Shown here: positions 48,524 through 60,590 of the stretch, in pieces
Numbering within the stretch: the first letter of the stretch is position 1
Layout of the letters: every line of letters starts with the position of its first letter
DNA from: Enchytraeus crypticus
Taxonomy: Eukaryota > Annelida > Clitellata > Enchytraeida > Enchytraeidae
Assembly (NCBI GenBank): GCA_905160935.1
Contig: CAJHZI010000533.1
Location: 3,247,717 to 3,311,716, forward strand
Direction: 5' to 3'
Length of the DNA: 64,000 nt
Position numbers and translations under genes: made by a program
Notes under the pieces: generated by a model
Database searches by the model: none
What the model was told of the DNA's origin: nothing
What the model saw: the letters and a program-made list of their open reading frames with translations, nothing else

Positions 48524-48663
48524 GTGGTCTCAATTAGCATTGCAGAAAAGTGTGACAACAAACTTTGCTCATTTGGTCTTCTGAATTTTTCGAGTGGAAC
48601 TGTCAAACAGCGCTTCTCAGTATTCACATCAAGAAACCGCGAAAATCGCTATTTCCTATCGTA

Positions 48664-48850
48664 GAGTCTCTCTCTCTCTCCCTCTTAGTGCACTGCCTAC
48701 TGGCAGGTCCAAGGTATCTAATGCTTCCACTCTTCTCTGTCTTCCGCTTTCCTCTTCATGTCCACATATGAGAGTATCTTTTACCACCTCCTCCCCATTT
48801 AAGGGGTGCATAGTCTCACTACGGTATCCTAGTACCATAGAGATCAATTG
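48664..48850 (-). mobile_element. LINE 3' tail, WRRYIPWTC family
   Basis: The reverse strand carries the same CATATGTGGACATGAAGAGG landmark and the TGGACCTGCCAGTAGGCA-like end with a GAGAGAG tail. The coding frame is broken. Confidence 0.55.
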
Positions 48851-51604
48851 GCAGGTATCAGAAACAAATTCACACTCAGTCTGCTTTCTTGCTCGCTAGG
48901 CATTGCTGCATTGATCAATAAGTACCTTCACAAAGGCTAAGTTTTATCCATACCAAACGTAGCCTACAGTTTGGGAAATATACGATTTCTGAGGTGATTT
49001 CGCTTTGCCTTCCTTTCTTTTTTTGTCATATCTTAGAGTATGAAAATGTAAAGCAACAGTGTTACGTTTTGCGTCTGCTTTCGTATCACAAGGGATGCTA
49101 GACTACTGAGGTAGATCTACAGATTAGTATCAGTGTCAAGCGACTTAGCTGCATTATTGTTATAAAATTATCATAGTATCTTCCTGTTTCTTTTGACAGT
49201 CTTAATTTGATTTGCAGATTTTTATAAACTAGCGGTCTTACATGTTCGGGCTAAACATTTCTCTCTTACAAATTTTTATCGTAATTAACCGCCATACTGC
49301 CGCGTCTTATTTTTATGACCTTAGCTGTAATTAGATTCCGAACAAGCAACACCGTTTTAAGATTCTTCATCTTTCTAGGTTTTTCTCGCTGAATCAGGTA
49401 AATTTGTTTTACAGTGACAGGGTCGTAGAGATGCTAATGGTAAATACTCAAGGAGTCCATAGAGCGACTAAGCAGTTATTTACGACCTGTTTACTACCAG
49501 CTTCGACTCCTAGCTGTTTCCACTGCTAACTTGTTAGTGTTCACATCGACTGACCCAGGAGTAATCATTTACCTGCCGAGATTTGCAGCAGTTGAATTGT
49601 GGGCTAGAGTTAAATGTGAACATATTGAAATAAGATAAATTTTAGAAAATATTAAAAGATAACAACACTTGTTTGGTAAAAGTCGATTGACTACCTACAA
49701 CATAAATGCTAAGAAAAATATTTGCAGATCATATTCACAAGAATCATGTGGTGAAATAAAAATTTAAGAGAGAGAGAAAAAAAAAAAAAAAACAAGTGAA
49801 TATGGTTAATGGGAGATTAGTGCAAATTAGCGTAAAACAATCAATACATTGACTGATACATTGATTATACTGCCGGTCTCGCTAAATCTGCTCAAATCTA
49901 CATGTAAAGGTCCAAAACACTACCCTCGCTGCAGAAGCTGCATGCTTTCCAATAACTGCAACTAGAGCTTATATGATAAACTTACTATTCTCCCAATAAT
50001 ATTTTAATTTTTAACTTAGCCTATTTCAAAAAGCGTGAATTTTGAGACCATTACTCAGCTTCGGTGATTGAGTTTTGAGAATATGTAAGAAATTAGCTGA
50101 ATGACATGCAAACAATTACTATTTTTTCTATACGTTTACGATGCAGATAAGCAGTCCGTCCGGTTATTATAACATCTTTCAGTGATGTTAAGCTAGAAGA
50201 TCATAAACTGCGTTTAAGAAGGCTTAGAGGGACACTAAGATCTACAAGACGTCCGTGAATCATTGAGAGAGTTAACACGTTGCTGGATTTTTGACCTTAC
50301 CAGATTTACATATTTTAAAGCTTCCGAGTAAATCTGAGAGAAAAATATAAGTATTATAAGATATCAACTGAGAACTGTTAATAGTTATATGCCTATGTGG
50401 AGAATACAGAACATGATATAGTTATACTGAGAAGGTCAATATGCTTTATATTATTTTTATCTAAAAGATTCGAAATAGGAGTTCAATAAATTAAATAGAT
50501 AGACAGGTAAAAAAAAAAAAAAATGCAACAAGGTTCATAATTTTGGAAAAAATATACGCGCATATTCATTCTGTGAATTTCGAATCGAGTTTCATCCAAT
50601 GGCTGGCCATTAAACATTTAAATTCTTTAACACATTAAATATTTGGCCGTAAAATACAAATCAAACATACATGCAACACAAAGATACAAGTACAGTTCAA
50701 ACTATGTTTTTCTTTCACAAAAAAAGAAACAAAATCAAAATATAAACTTTACAGCGTAAGTCAAGCAGGCTAGAAGTAAAATGTATAGGCCTATCAATTT
50801 TTCCACTTTGTTCAGTGTCTAAATTGCACACTTACTTTCATCAGTAACGTAATCCACAAAGTCTGAATTATAACATCTTCATTTATAGTTTTGTAAACGA
50901 TGTTACTGAATGGTTATATGCAAAGTAGCACTATTGATTTGTAACTGTCATAAAGAATATAAAATTTATTTTGAAATATCTCTGTTGCGTTTTGCTTTGT
51001 CATATGTTCAAGGAAGAGGTATTTTTCTAGACTTCTACATTTAAAGTGGTGGTTTTTGAAAAAGGTTAACAAATATCAAAGTCTAGCTAAAACGTTTCTT
51101 CTAGTGTAAATGATTAGTTGCTAACATGAAAAATACATCCATACGACAATTTGATAAGAAATCAAGATTTGAAATATTTGTGAAGAGCTGAATTGCTTGC
51201 AAAAGTATTAAATGAAATTTCTTACAAAACACCAGTGTAATAAATTATATCCAATTCCTACAGTTTCTAACAGATCCATAGTCGTGAGGCGATTTCTCTC
51301 AGATTATATTTATTTCAGAAAAACATGACGAACTTTGAAAAAGCTTAAAATATCTTCAGGACTACTTGATATTCCGATCCGGTAGTTAGCGATCCGTCAT
51401 AAACAGGACATCTTGCGTCACCCGATCTTTCTTCCTCAATTGAGCCGATCTCCGGATTTGACGCTCGCATAACATCCGGTTAGGAACGTTCCTATCCGAC
51501 TCTTATGTCAGTGGATAGCATCCCATGACTCTAATAATGCTGTAATCAGAGATTTTTTGTTTAGTTTTGTTTTAGACGATAAAGATTTTGTTAAAAGCGA
51601 TAAG

Positions 51605-51770
51605 GGGAGGGGATATGGCGTAAAGGTTTGAGTGTTCGCCTCGAATGCAAGTGATTAGGGTTCAAAGCCCAGGTAGTCAACGCTCAACCCACTCCACGAG
51701 AGCACAGGTTCAACGCACATAGCTCAGGACATGCTCAGGTGAAGCATTTCACTTTCCAAAGATAAATATT
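51605..51770 (+). mobile_element. Possible tRNA-derived SINE
   Basis: GGGGATATGGCGTAAAGGTT, GAGTGTTCGCCTCGAATGC and TAGGGTTCAAAGCCCAGG give A- and B-box landmarks in tRNA order. The flanks do not pair as an acceptor stem. Confidence 0.4.
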
Positions 51771-52174
51771 GTCGACAGAATAGAACCTAATTGTCGGCCA
51801 AATTTCACTGAAATCTAAAGAATCTCGGCCATACTCTTTTCAACAGCAACTCGTAACACAGTTTATAGTCAAATGAGGTCTAAGGACGACTGTTGAACGA
51901 GTGTGATATACGATAAGAGAATGATTTCTCTGCGCTGATTAGAGTAATGTAGATGAGTTGTCTCAAAGATACGACATACTTTGCATATACATAGAAACAA
52001 TTAGAAAAAGTCAGTAATGATTGTTGTGTCCGGGGCAGACTATGATTGACCAATCATAAACTATGTGTGTTAAATGTGGCAACCTAGCAGGAAACCGAGG
52101 AAGGTCATTGAAATCTACCTCAGAAGCCATATTTGTCCAAGCTAAAGGCTCTATTGAGGTCTGGTAAAGCTTTG

Positions 52175-52285
52175 ACCTCTCTGATGGGATCAGCATATTG
52201 ATCAGTGGGGTCCTCTTATGTAATGAGCGTGAAAGCAGACAAATGAATAAAAGTACGTACCTTGGACCTGCCACTTGATATACAA
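52175..52285 (-). mobile_element. Retroelement end fragment
   Basis: It contains GCGTGAAAGCAGACAAATGA and GTACCTTGGACCTGCCACTT, the same landmarks as the copies at 21838 and 42140. No GA tract is retained. Confidence 0.4.
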
Positions 52286-52684
52286 CTGGAGAGGAATTAA
52301 GAATCTATCGGAGATGTTGTCAAGTGCTGCTAGGAGATGAAGTGATAACAGGCTACTAGCTGAGCCACGCTCGTTTACATAGTCTAGACCGAGCTTCAAT
52401 ATAACGGAGTCTCAATCCTGATGTTCCACAGTATCCAATGAAAGCCTTTTACACGTTCTCGTAATTAACAATTATCTCGGTTTTATCCTTTTAAAGCCAT
52501 ATGAGCTAATGTGAATATAGGCACAGTATTTTCTGAAAATTTTGTTGATAAATTCAGATATATAATCGTCAATAAGCTCAGAATGCTCAGTATAGCCTAT
52601 AAATAATACCGTGAAGCGTTCATCAGTCAATACCAGAATGAACAGCGATTTTCGTTGAAATAGAACGCGCTTAAGCTAAATTTA

Positions 52685-52802
52685 ACGTCCATGTTTCGTA
52701 TCACCAGGAATACTCTTAGACGATACTGTCTGGAATTAGAACCCATGGAACCCTATGTATCAGGCGAGCGTGCTATTTCTTCGTCCATCCAAACGGCACC
52801 TA
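52685..52802 (-). mobile_element. tRNA-derived SINE, diverged
   Basis: The reverse complement has GGTGCCGTTTGGATGGACGA, the B-box-like TGGGTTCTAATTCCAGAC, and a tail ending GATACGAAACATGGACGTTA. The tail again ends in the GGACGTTAAA motif shared with families A and C. Confidence 0.45.
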
Positions 52803-52936
52803 TACTATAAGCAGTTTTCTGAAGGAGATACATGTATACTTGTATACTAAATGTAGAGTAATGATTCAAAATATTTTGCGTTGATTAAGTAAAGCTAACT
52901 TTATGGTACAATTACCTATACATGTACGTATATAAC

Positions 52937-53114
52937 CAGTGGTTGAAGTGGGATTTTTAGAGGTAGGATAATGGGCAGCATATTTTTTGGCTCCCTGCAT
53001 TTATTTACACATCTTCTAGTATATAATATGGGCCCCTAGCAGGGGAAACCCAACATTATAATATGAGAGCTAGTGGAACTGAGTTCCCCAGCGTTTTCCC
53101 CACTTTCACCGCTG
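52937..53114. mobile_element. hAT-like MITE with terminal inverted repeats (178 bp)
   Basis: It starts CAGTGGTTGAAGTGGGA and ends TTTCCCCACTTTCACCGCTG, giving imperfect inverted ends of about 17 bp. The flanks TATATAAC and TGTAAAAC agree at 6 of 8 positions, the target-site length expected for hAT elements. It has no coding capacity. Confidence 0.55.
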
Positions 53115-53276
53115 TGTAAAACATATAAAATAGTTTATTGTTGTTTGTTGGAATCAAACTAAAAAAAAGCAGAAATCACAGCATGCAGACACATCTTGCA
53201 AAAAAGTAAAGTAAACACGCCATTATAGTGAATAATCAACTATGTTGATATCTATCACTTTTAAAACCACATTTTT

Positions 53277-53444
53277 AATCCGTTAGGCAATTTAGACCAT
53301 TTTCCGTATAACCAGTCCAGTGAATGTCCGAGATTTTACTCTCAGATCAGCGCGGCCGGGATTCGAAGCCACGAGGATTCAAATCACCTCAGGATTTGTC
53401 ATTTAAAACTTCATGACGTTACCCCTGCGCTATTTAGACATTCT
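53277..53444 (-). mobile_element. tRNA-derived SINE, family B (copy 2)
   Basis: The reverse complement matches the intron 21 copy end to end: AATGTCTAAATAGCGCAGGG, ATGAAGTTTTAAATGACA, the B-box region, ACTGGACTGGTTATACGG, and the end GCCTAACGGATT. Confidence 0.7.
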
Positions 53445-53744
53445 AAACATCTTATCAATGAACATAAATGCATCAAACAAATTAAATCTCATCAATCATT
53501 GCAAAGATTAGTAAACGTGTCTCATTGGTGATAATAGACATCCAGAAAGGAATGAGCTAATAATTCTCTACGTTCTGAAAAATTGGCTAATTATAGAAAT
53601 TGTGTGTGAATCTATAACAAGGACAGCTTTGAAACCTGTCCCTACTTACCAATAGTCGGGAACTATACCGACCATGGCTAACCTCAGTATGGTTTATCAA
53701 ACGTTATCATAATATCATGTTATCACAATTATCATAATACAGTA

Positions 53745-54092
53745 ATGCATTATTTAAGATATTAGTCATTATTTAAGATATTAGTCATTATTTAAGATAT
53801 TAGTCGAGGTATTTAAGATATTAGTCGAGGTATTTAAGATATTAGTCGAGGTATTTAAGATATTAGTCGAGGTATTTAAGATATTAGTCGAGGTATTTAA
53901 GATATTAGTCGAGGTATTTAAGATACTAGTCGAGGTATTTAAGATATTAGTCGAGGTATTTAAGATATTAGTTGAGGTATTTAAGATATTAGTCGAGGTA
54001 TTTAAGATATTAGTCGAGGTATTTAAGATATTAGTTGAGGTATTTAAGATATTAGTCGAGGTATTTAAGATATTAGTCGAGGTATTTAAGAT
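53745..54092 (+). repeat. 21-bp minisatellite
   Basis: About 16 copies of GATATTAGTCGAGGTATTTAA; the first units carry CATTA instead of CGAGG. The period is a multiple of three and one frame is stop-free (FKILVEV), but no start or homology supports coding. Confidence 0.93.
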
Positions 54093-54277
54093 TTAAGAGG
54101 TGAGTGCGCAGAAACTTTACAAACTTTGCAAGCTTTACAAACTAGACAAATCTGCAATAACTTACAGCTTTTGATTGATATTTTCAATTCTTGACTGTCC
54201 GCGCTATTGATTATCACATTTCATATACAATCCCACTTCATACCACAGATGCCGCAGATTGTGGACTACCTTTAATT

Positions 54278-54400
54278 AATAATAATAATAAAGGTGTAAC
54301 GTCCGTTTCCTCATGCAAGGATGATGTCAGGGACTTCTCCCCATCACATGTCACTACAAATCGATTCACCCTAAACGATCTGAAAAACATGTGCTGAAGA
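54278..54400 (-). mobile_element. SINE, family C (reverse copy)
   Basis: The reverse complement matches the 5190-5340 element: GATCGTTTAGGGTGAATCG, GTAGTGACATGTGATGGGG, CCTGACATCATCCTTGCATG and GGAAACGGACGTTACACC, with an AAT-rich tail. Confidence 0.65.
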
Positions 54401-56106
54401 GAAAGAAAAAGATCCTAAACGGTGGCGGTCCGGTGATAAAAAAAACAGTCAGGCAAGATGAAAAAATCTATGGTGGGAAGAGATGTGTTTCAACATACAA
54501 CATACAGTGGAAGTAGTAGAACATGAGCGAAGATCAGGAGGCAGAGAGTTTCAAACAGTAGGAGCGGAGAAAGAAAATGAACGTCTATCTAATTTGATCA
54601 TTGATATTAAGATTTCCTTTTCATCTTATTTTCTTACAGTCCACTAGCAGGGAGTTGCACGAGCCACAGCGTCTGACCGGGATTCAGGGCCATCACGCGG
54701 CTCAATTTTACAATATCATTTAGATAAAGAAAGAACTTGCAAATACCACATCAAGTTCTTGCTACGGCATCCATAAGTGGGGCTCTCCCCCGCTGCCTCT
54801 CAGTTATGCCGATGTTCTTACTGCCATCGGGATAAAGAATTTAAAACAAATTTTTCCAAACGTGTATTGGGTATCGATTCTTCACTGGTACTAATCCTAT
54901 ATTAGAAATTTTAGTTTTAGTTTTTTAGTTTTTAATCTCTGCTTCCGTGAGACTTCAACTTGAAAGGTGTGATGAGCAAAAGTTGCAGAATAAGGTCAGA
55001 TTGGCTCGACTAGATTGGTATCAAATGACCAAACAATAGTAGCCTCATTTCTTAAATTATTCAAATTATTCTTTCACGGTTAATTTTAAGACAGCGTATA
55101 ACACTGAAGTAGCTTCTGCAGGGATGTAGCTTCTATATATATTTTCTTTGGAGGCCTAGCCATAGTGATCCTTATATGCAATTATCCCCCCTCTCTCTCT
55201 ATCTCTCTCTCTCTCTTTCTATCTCTATTTGTTTTTTAAATTTATATAATATTCTGTAGAGAAATTGTTAAAATGTTTTAACATTGAATCTTCATCTTTA
55301 TTCCAATAGACTAAAGCCGCTAACAATTGTGCCACGTTTCTACAACATTGACTTCTTGTGTAGAATGAATTAATGTATTTAACCTGTATGAATTAATGAA
55401 TTAAAGGCTAAACTTCGGGCTTACTGCTATTCCACCAGGAAGTGAACGAGAGGCCCAGAATTAAATCCTGTTCTAGCAGGTTTATAGTAAAAACATATCA
55501 TTCATGCCAAGTCTGTGTACAGTATATCTTTTCATTTTATCTGCTCTACATGTATCTCTATGCACAGTATTCCTTTTAAATGTATCAACTCTATCTGCAA
55601 TATTTCTATTACTTTTGCATACGGTATCTACAGTATCTAAAGTACTTTTCAAATATTAGATATCTATACTACAGCAAATGGTACTTACTCAGAGTCGTTC
55701 TAACAGTGAAATGTTTTGACTATGCAGTTTGTCCGGTGAAATGTGCAGCAGATAGTTTTGTAGGACGACTGTTTGGAGTGGACAGAATGGTGAAGTCGAT
55801 GCATCGGCGTCTGTAGCGAATGTAAATTAGGCGAGAGTGGGGATCAACTAAACACCCGCAGCGGCGACAATCAGGGCCTCGGCGACTGAACTAGGCGAGC
55901 AAATCGAATAAAGAGAGAAAAATAGAGAGAAATGTCAGAAAAAATAAAAAGAGAAATTGAGAAAAAATGATTAAATAATTAGACGAAATAGAGTGAGAAT
56001 GAAAAACATAAACATAACGGCACACTGAGTCAGAAAGCACAGATGCTTGTTTAATGCACATTTCCTCCTTCCCCTCCTTGGTTGTTAGTAATCGGTTATG
56101 TATAAG

Positions 56107-56108
<2 letters not shown>

Positions 56109-56181
<73 letters not shown>
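56109..56181 (+). repeat. (TA)n microsatellite
   Basis: Pure TA tract; the reverse poly-Tyr-Ile frame is an artefact. Confidence 0.95.
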
Positions 56182-56184
<3 letters not shown>

Positions 56185-57764
56185 ACATGTACATAGGTAT
56201 ATATACATGTATATCTTGAAAGCGAATTAGATCGGGACACTTCGAGAGAATTGTTTATGTTAAGTAGTAGGCCTAATTGTCTTGCATTAGAAGAAGTATT
56301 GGAAAAATAACGAAACCAATAAAAGTTTGATAACGGACGTGGAAGGGTTAGGAAATTAAGCCCATCAACCAATTCTTTCATTTTTATTGAATATATAGCT
56401 CAAACTTCTTAGCCAAGTATATTCTTTCTGGCAAATTTTAGAAAAGACTACAGTTGCTTTATCGATCCCTCTAGGCTAATTAACTTGCTTAGACTAATTA
56501 AATTACATTAATTAAAGTAAATAAAATTGATTAGACTAATGGCTTCATCATTGTTTTTAGAATTCCCAGATGCCGTTAAAGCTTTTAACGGAAATAAAAA
56601 TGATTTAAAAGAAAATAATCAAATGAAAGAATTCGATAATTCGTGCCTAAAATTTAATTTTTTTCTCACATTTTTAACGACAATTACTTTTACGGTGGAC
56701 TCTACCACAATTAGACGGCGGTGGAGCCTAATCAATATATTTAGGCCTACACAACTTGCTCATCTTAAACACAAAATTGTACTTGGGATTAGAAATGCTC
56801 AGAATATCAGCTGGTTTGGTTAGAGAAAATAGCATTGGCCTCTGAGAAGTATTCGAATTCACTCAATGCACTATAGAAATGCACGATAAACAATAAACGA
56901 AAAACGATAAATTGATCATTTTGTAATCACTAAACTGAGCATTCAGTACCAACGATATGTGGTAGTTACTTTTATCGCGCAATTTCTTTGTGCATGATTT
57001 TGACATAATTTAATTATGAATAATTTAATTATGAATAATTTAATTATGAATAATTAAATTTTTAATTTTCGCTCAACTTTGCACTCCTATCAGTATTGAC
57101 TGGGCAGATCATTGGCTCAACCAATGAGCTGCGTGTAGTGGCAGAACAAATACAGTGGCAATGAATTGAATTTATCTCACTCAATTCCTATTGGTCAGAT
57201 ATTGTTCGATAACTACTGAATTCATTTCCAACTAATCCAAGTTCCAAATAAATAAGCAATAAATTATTTTTAGGTTATAAACGAGGGACCGATTTCTCGT
57301 ACCTTCATGTCGCTTGTTGTGACTGACAGTATTGCAAATATTTTCTTACTTGCTTCGTCAGGCATATATCGGTTTTATTATGTTCTGTCCTGCATTTTGT
57401 TTGATATTCTGATTGTGACTACACTTGAAAGGTTTGATACTTATTAATAAATTATTCAGCAATTCTTGAACTAAATTGATTGTAGCGATAATTATATTTA
57501 ATTTTACAAATGAGATGAGATTCATTAGTCTTCAATTGGAACTAAGTAAACTAGTTTTAATAGAATATTTGTATTTTTACACACTTTTAAACTTTGCAGT
57601 GACTTTTGCCCCGTATTGCGTCCGGGTTGTTTGAAAAATAGACCAACCTGTGACTACACGTGTCGTAAAAGGCGACCAAAGCACCAAGATCTAAACCAAC
57701 TTCAGAAAGGGGATTCGGATGATGATCGCCTAGTCTCCAGAAATTGCTACAAGGTTTTCTAGAG

Positions 57765-57870
57765 CGAGTGGGAGAGATATGGCGTGGGCTAGAGAGGATT
57801 GGGGAAGGTCTTTTATCCCGATCCTACTTAAACTGGGATTAAAGGGATGATGATGATGATGATGACATAC
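57765..57870 (+). mobile_element. LINE 3' tail, GAT-tailed family
   Basis: The landmark GAGAGGATTGGGGAAGGTC is followed by ATCCCGATCC and a perfect ATGATGATGATGATGATG tail. Confidence 0.6.
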
Positions 57871-58528
57871 AGAAGCAAACTCAGTTAATGGTGCATCTTC
57901 TTAGGTTTAGCACTAGAGAACTTTTATTTATAAAATATGAAATATAACAATAATGTTAAGAAGAAAATTTAAACACCGGCCTACTATTTTACTTTCATAA
58001 TTGTTGTGATTTGTAAATAATTATTTAAAATAGAAGTAAGATTTAACCATATAATTCTACCAGTTGAATTGTTGTGTGGATAGAACTTGAAAATTTTTAT
58101 CAATATCTTATGAAGGTAGAAAAGGTAGGCCTATATAAAAATTGATTCGTTTTTAATAGATTCGTTTTTATATGTTTCCTAATTGTATTCTTGTACTGTT
58201 CCTAATCAATCTGTTGGGCAAACACTGAAACTTTGTGCGTCCTGTGCGTCCGTTTTTATGTTCACTGGATCGTTTGGAACGATAGCTGCAGTATATCTGT
58301 CTTTGCGATATAACTAAATCCATTTGAAATTCGCAGACAAGTCTAATAATTTCATATTTGTCATTATTTAGAATATTAATAATTGCAATTGTTGTACCGT
58401 GAACTTTTAAAAATTCAATTGTAGACTTTGTGGGCATGCGTCAGAGCCTTCGGGCCTGTATTTCCATTTGCACGTCATTCTATGCTTGGTGTACAGTGTC
58501 ATTGTGATTTCATATTAGTATTAGAAAT

Positions 58529-58636
58529 ATGGAGGAAGTCATGAGGCTGCTAAATACAGCGGTAGATTTAAACGCCACAATTAAGGGCAACGCGCCATTG
58601 TGTCTAGCTTTGAATTTTAAGAATCCCGCCATTAAT
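58529..58636 (+). CDS. Candidate first coding exon of an ankyrin-repeat gene (partial)
   Basis: ATG at 58529 opens 36 codons to donor ATTAAT|GTAAGT, phase 0. The peptide MEEVMRLLNTAVDLNA then KGNAPLCLALNFKNPAIN fits the ankyrin pattern (V-x-x-LL, D-x-NA, G-x-xPL-x-LA, NPxI). An in-frame TGA at 58505 precedes it. No following exon was recognised in the remaining 5.4 kb, so the gene would continue across a long intron beyond the window. Gene identity is unknown. It could be a pseudogene fragment. Confidence 0.45.
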
Positions 58637-58792
58637 GTAAGTAAAATTTCTCTTCATAAAGTTTTACTAAATCTTATTTTGTAATTATGTTAGTAGGCCT
58701 ATTTGTTGAGATCCGTCAGTTTAATATCTTATAAAATTGTATATACTTGGCGCAAGCTGTAATTTTCTTTTATAGATCAAAATTCACTCGTA

Positions 58793-59345
58793 AGCATAGA
58801 TGAAAAACCGTTTTTTATGTTTTTGTATGTTTTTAAAAAATCGCGTTTTTTACGTTTTTATTTTTTATAAAATAAACAACGTAAAAAAACGTAAACCATG
58901 GTTTTACGTGGACTGAACATAAATATTGAGAAATTGCCGTTAGTTTCGTGCCATCAACATCACTTAATAAAAGGTAATTCATTACATTTTTGATTTTTCT
59001 AGTTAGGCAGATGTTCTAATTTTTAAGACGTTGTCTATTCTTAATTTCTTACGGATTTAAATTCTCTTGTATTGATAATTATGAACAACTGATTGTGTGG
59101 CTGTATGTGACCTGAAAGTATTTGTTTCAATTTGTATGGAGTCTATGGACATACTTTAGAACTTTAGATCAAGTCTAGTTGTAATAAAATTGTTTAGTGT
59201 TATGGAATGAAGGCATGGTAATATATATGCAAGCTACGTGTACGCTACTAACGTTGTTTAACATTTTTTACGTTTTTTATTTTTTGGGAAAAACGTTTTT
59301 TTAACGATTTTTGTTTTTGATAAGAACGTTTTTTCCATCTATGCT
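58793..59345. mobile_element. MITE-like element with TIRs and CGTA target duplication (553 bp)
   Basis: The left end AGCATAGATGAAAAACCG and right end CGTTTTTTCCATCTATGCT are inverted copies. CGTA lies immediately outside both ends (58789-58792 and 59346-59349). The subterminal DNA is packed with TTTTTACG/CGTAAAAA motifs. It has no open frame. It lies in the intron of the putative ankyrin gene. Confidence 0.6.
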
Positions 59346-59349
59346 CGTA

Positions 59350-59545
59350 AGGTATTCTTGGTCCCTCTCTCTTAGTGCAGGTCCATGGTATATAACGCCT
59401 CCACGCTTCTCCGTCTTCCTCTTTCCTCTTCACGTCCACATATGAGTGGATCTTTAAATCGTCTAATATACCTAATCTCGGTCTGCCCCTGCCGCTTTTT
59501 CCTTCCATTCTACCTTCTATGACCTCTCTTAGTAGACCTTCCCCA
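59350..59545 (-). mobile_element. LINE ORF2 C-terminus, WRRYIPWTC family
   Basis: The minus strand reads GEGLLREVIEGRMEGKSGRG then RPRLGILDDLK, YVDVKRKEEDGEAWRRYIPW, TCTK. The G-RGRPR motif followed by the acidic helix and WRR is the typical end of a LINE endonuclease/RT polyprotein. It abuts the right end of a MITE-like element. Confidence 0.7.
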
Positions 59546-60317
59546 TAATAAATCACTGATACTGTGACAGTTAGGATCACTACTTAAACTGTATGTGACT
59601 AAAGCAAAGTTTTGAATTAGTTTTAATGTTTGGTTTTTATTGAAAATTGAATTTATTTCACCTGAATGCTTAATTTCTTCTACAGATATATTTGACTGAT
59701 TTATCTGTTTGACTAATTTTCTCATCTGATTCATTTTACTGATTTACTTGGTTAATTGACTTGGAAGGTTTGAATGATTGCCCCAATTGGCTGATTCAGT
59801 GAACTGATTCATTCTGAATCATTTGTTTGACTGATTTATTTTGGCTTGATGGATTGTTTTTCTGAAATTATAACGTTGATCGATATATTTTACAATCACT
59901 GACTTATATTTAATTTAGTAGAATTCGCTGTGTTTTAGAAGTAGAGTTAATAGGTGATATTCTAAAGAAATAGTAAGGATCACAAATTTATAGTAATTTC
60001 AATTCCAGTATTTATTTTATTACCTTGTTGATTGTGTGAATGTAATAGCTATTACAAAACCCGGGAAATCCCACGTCAGCTACTACTAAACGGGAGAGAG
60101 ATTAGAAACAGCTACATGCAGGACCTTAGAGATTCAACGACCCAGAGAGTGTTTGGCTTACCGGCGACCATATTTGAAGCAAGAGCTCAGTTGCAAGATA
60201 AGTGCTGAATCTGTGGCACATGCGCATCCTCAGACTCCTGTACGACACTGAAAACTCTCACTTTAATCGTCAAACATTAAGTATGTCTTCTTATTTAAAT
60301 AAAGCTTAAGTAATATG

Positions 60318-60319
<2 letters not shown>

Positions 60320-60376
<57 letters not shown>

Positions 60377-60529
60377 TAGAGCTGCTAAAGCTAAGGTTAA
60401 CGTCAGTTTCCTCACTCAAAAGCAATATCAGTGACGGGTGAGCCCAGGATTTGAACCACGCACATTCTGATCCGCGGTCGAGTATCTTCCCCACTGCGCA
60501 ATAGTTTCCAGCCGTATATTTATAATATA

Positions 60530-60568
<39 letters not shown>

Positions 60569-60590
60569 TATATATATATATATATATTAT
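60320..60590 (+). repeat. Two (TA)n tracts flanking a SINE
   Basis: TA tracts at 60320-60372 and 60533-60586 bracket the family A SINE copy 5. Confidence 0.9.
60374..60514 (-). mobile_element. tRNA-derived SINE, family A (copy 5)
   Basis: The reverse complement keeps the most complete tRNA head: TTGCGCAGTGGGGAAG (A-box region) then TGGTTCAAATCCTGGGC (B box). The shared tail CACTGATATTGCTTTTGAG follows. It is flanked by TA repeats on both sides. Confidence 0.7.

Larger units (their letters stand above)
46395..58500. other. Gene-free region upstream of Kv1
   Basis: About 12 kb without a recognised gene. It may hold promoter or further 5' exons of Kv1. Seen: SINE tails, LINE tails, 11-bp and 21-bp minisatellites, a hAT-like MITE, SINE B, SINE C and a TA tract. 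CCAAT-type motifs (AACCAATGAG, ATTGGTCA) occur at about 57118 and 57190. 48900-51600 appears unique and AT-rich with nothing identified. Confidence 0.6.

Noticed and set aside
56085-56381. 98-codon minus-strand frame with poly(Tyr-Ile)
   Set aside because: TA microsatellite translation.
60374-60514. Functional tRNA gene on the minus strand
   Set aside because: The head continues into the shared SINE tail and repeats elsewhere.
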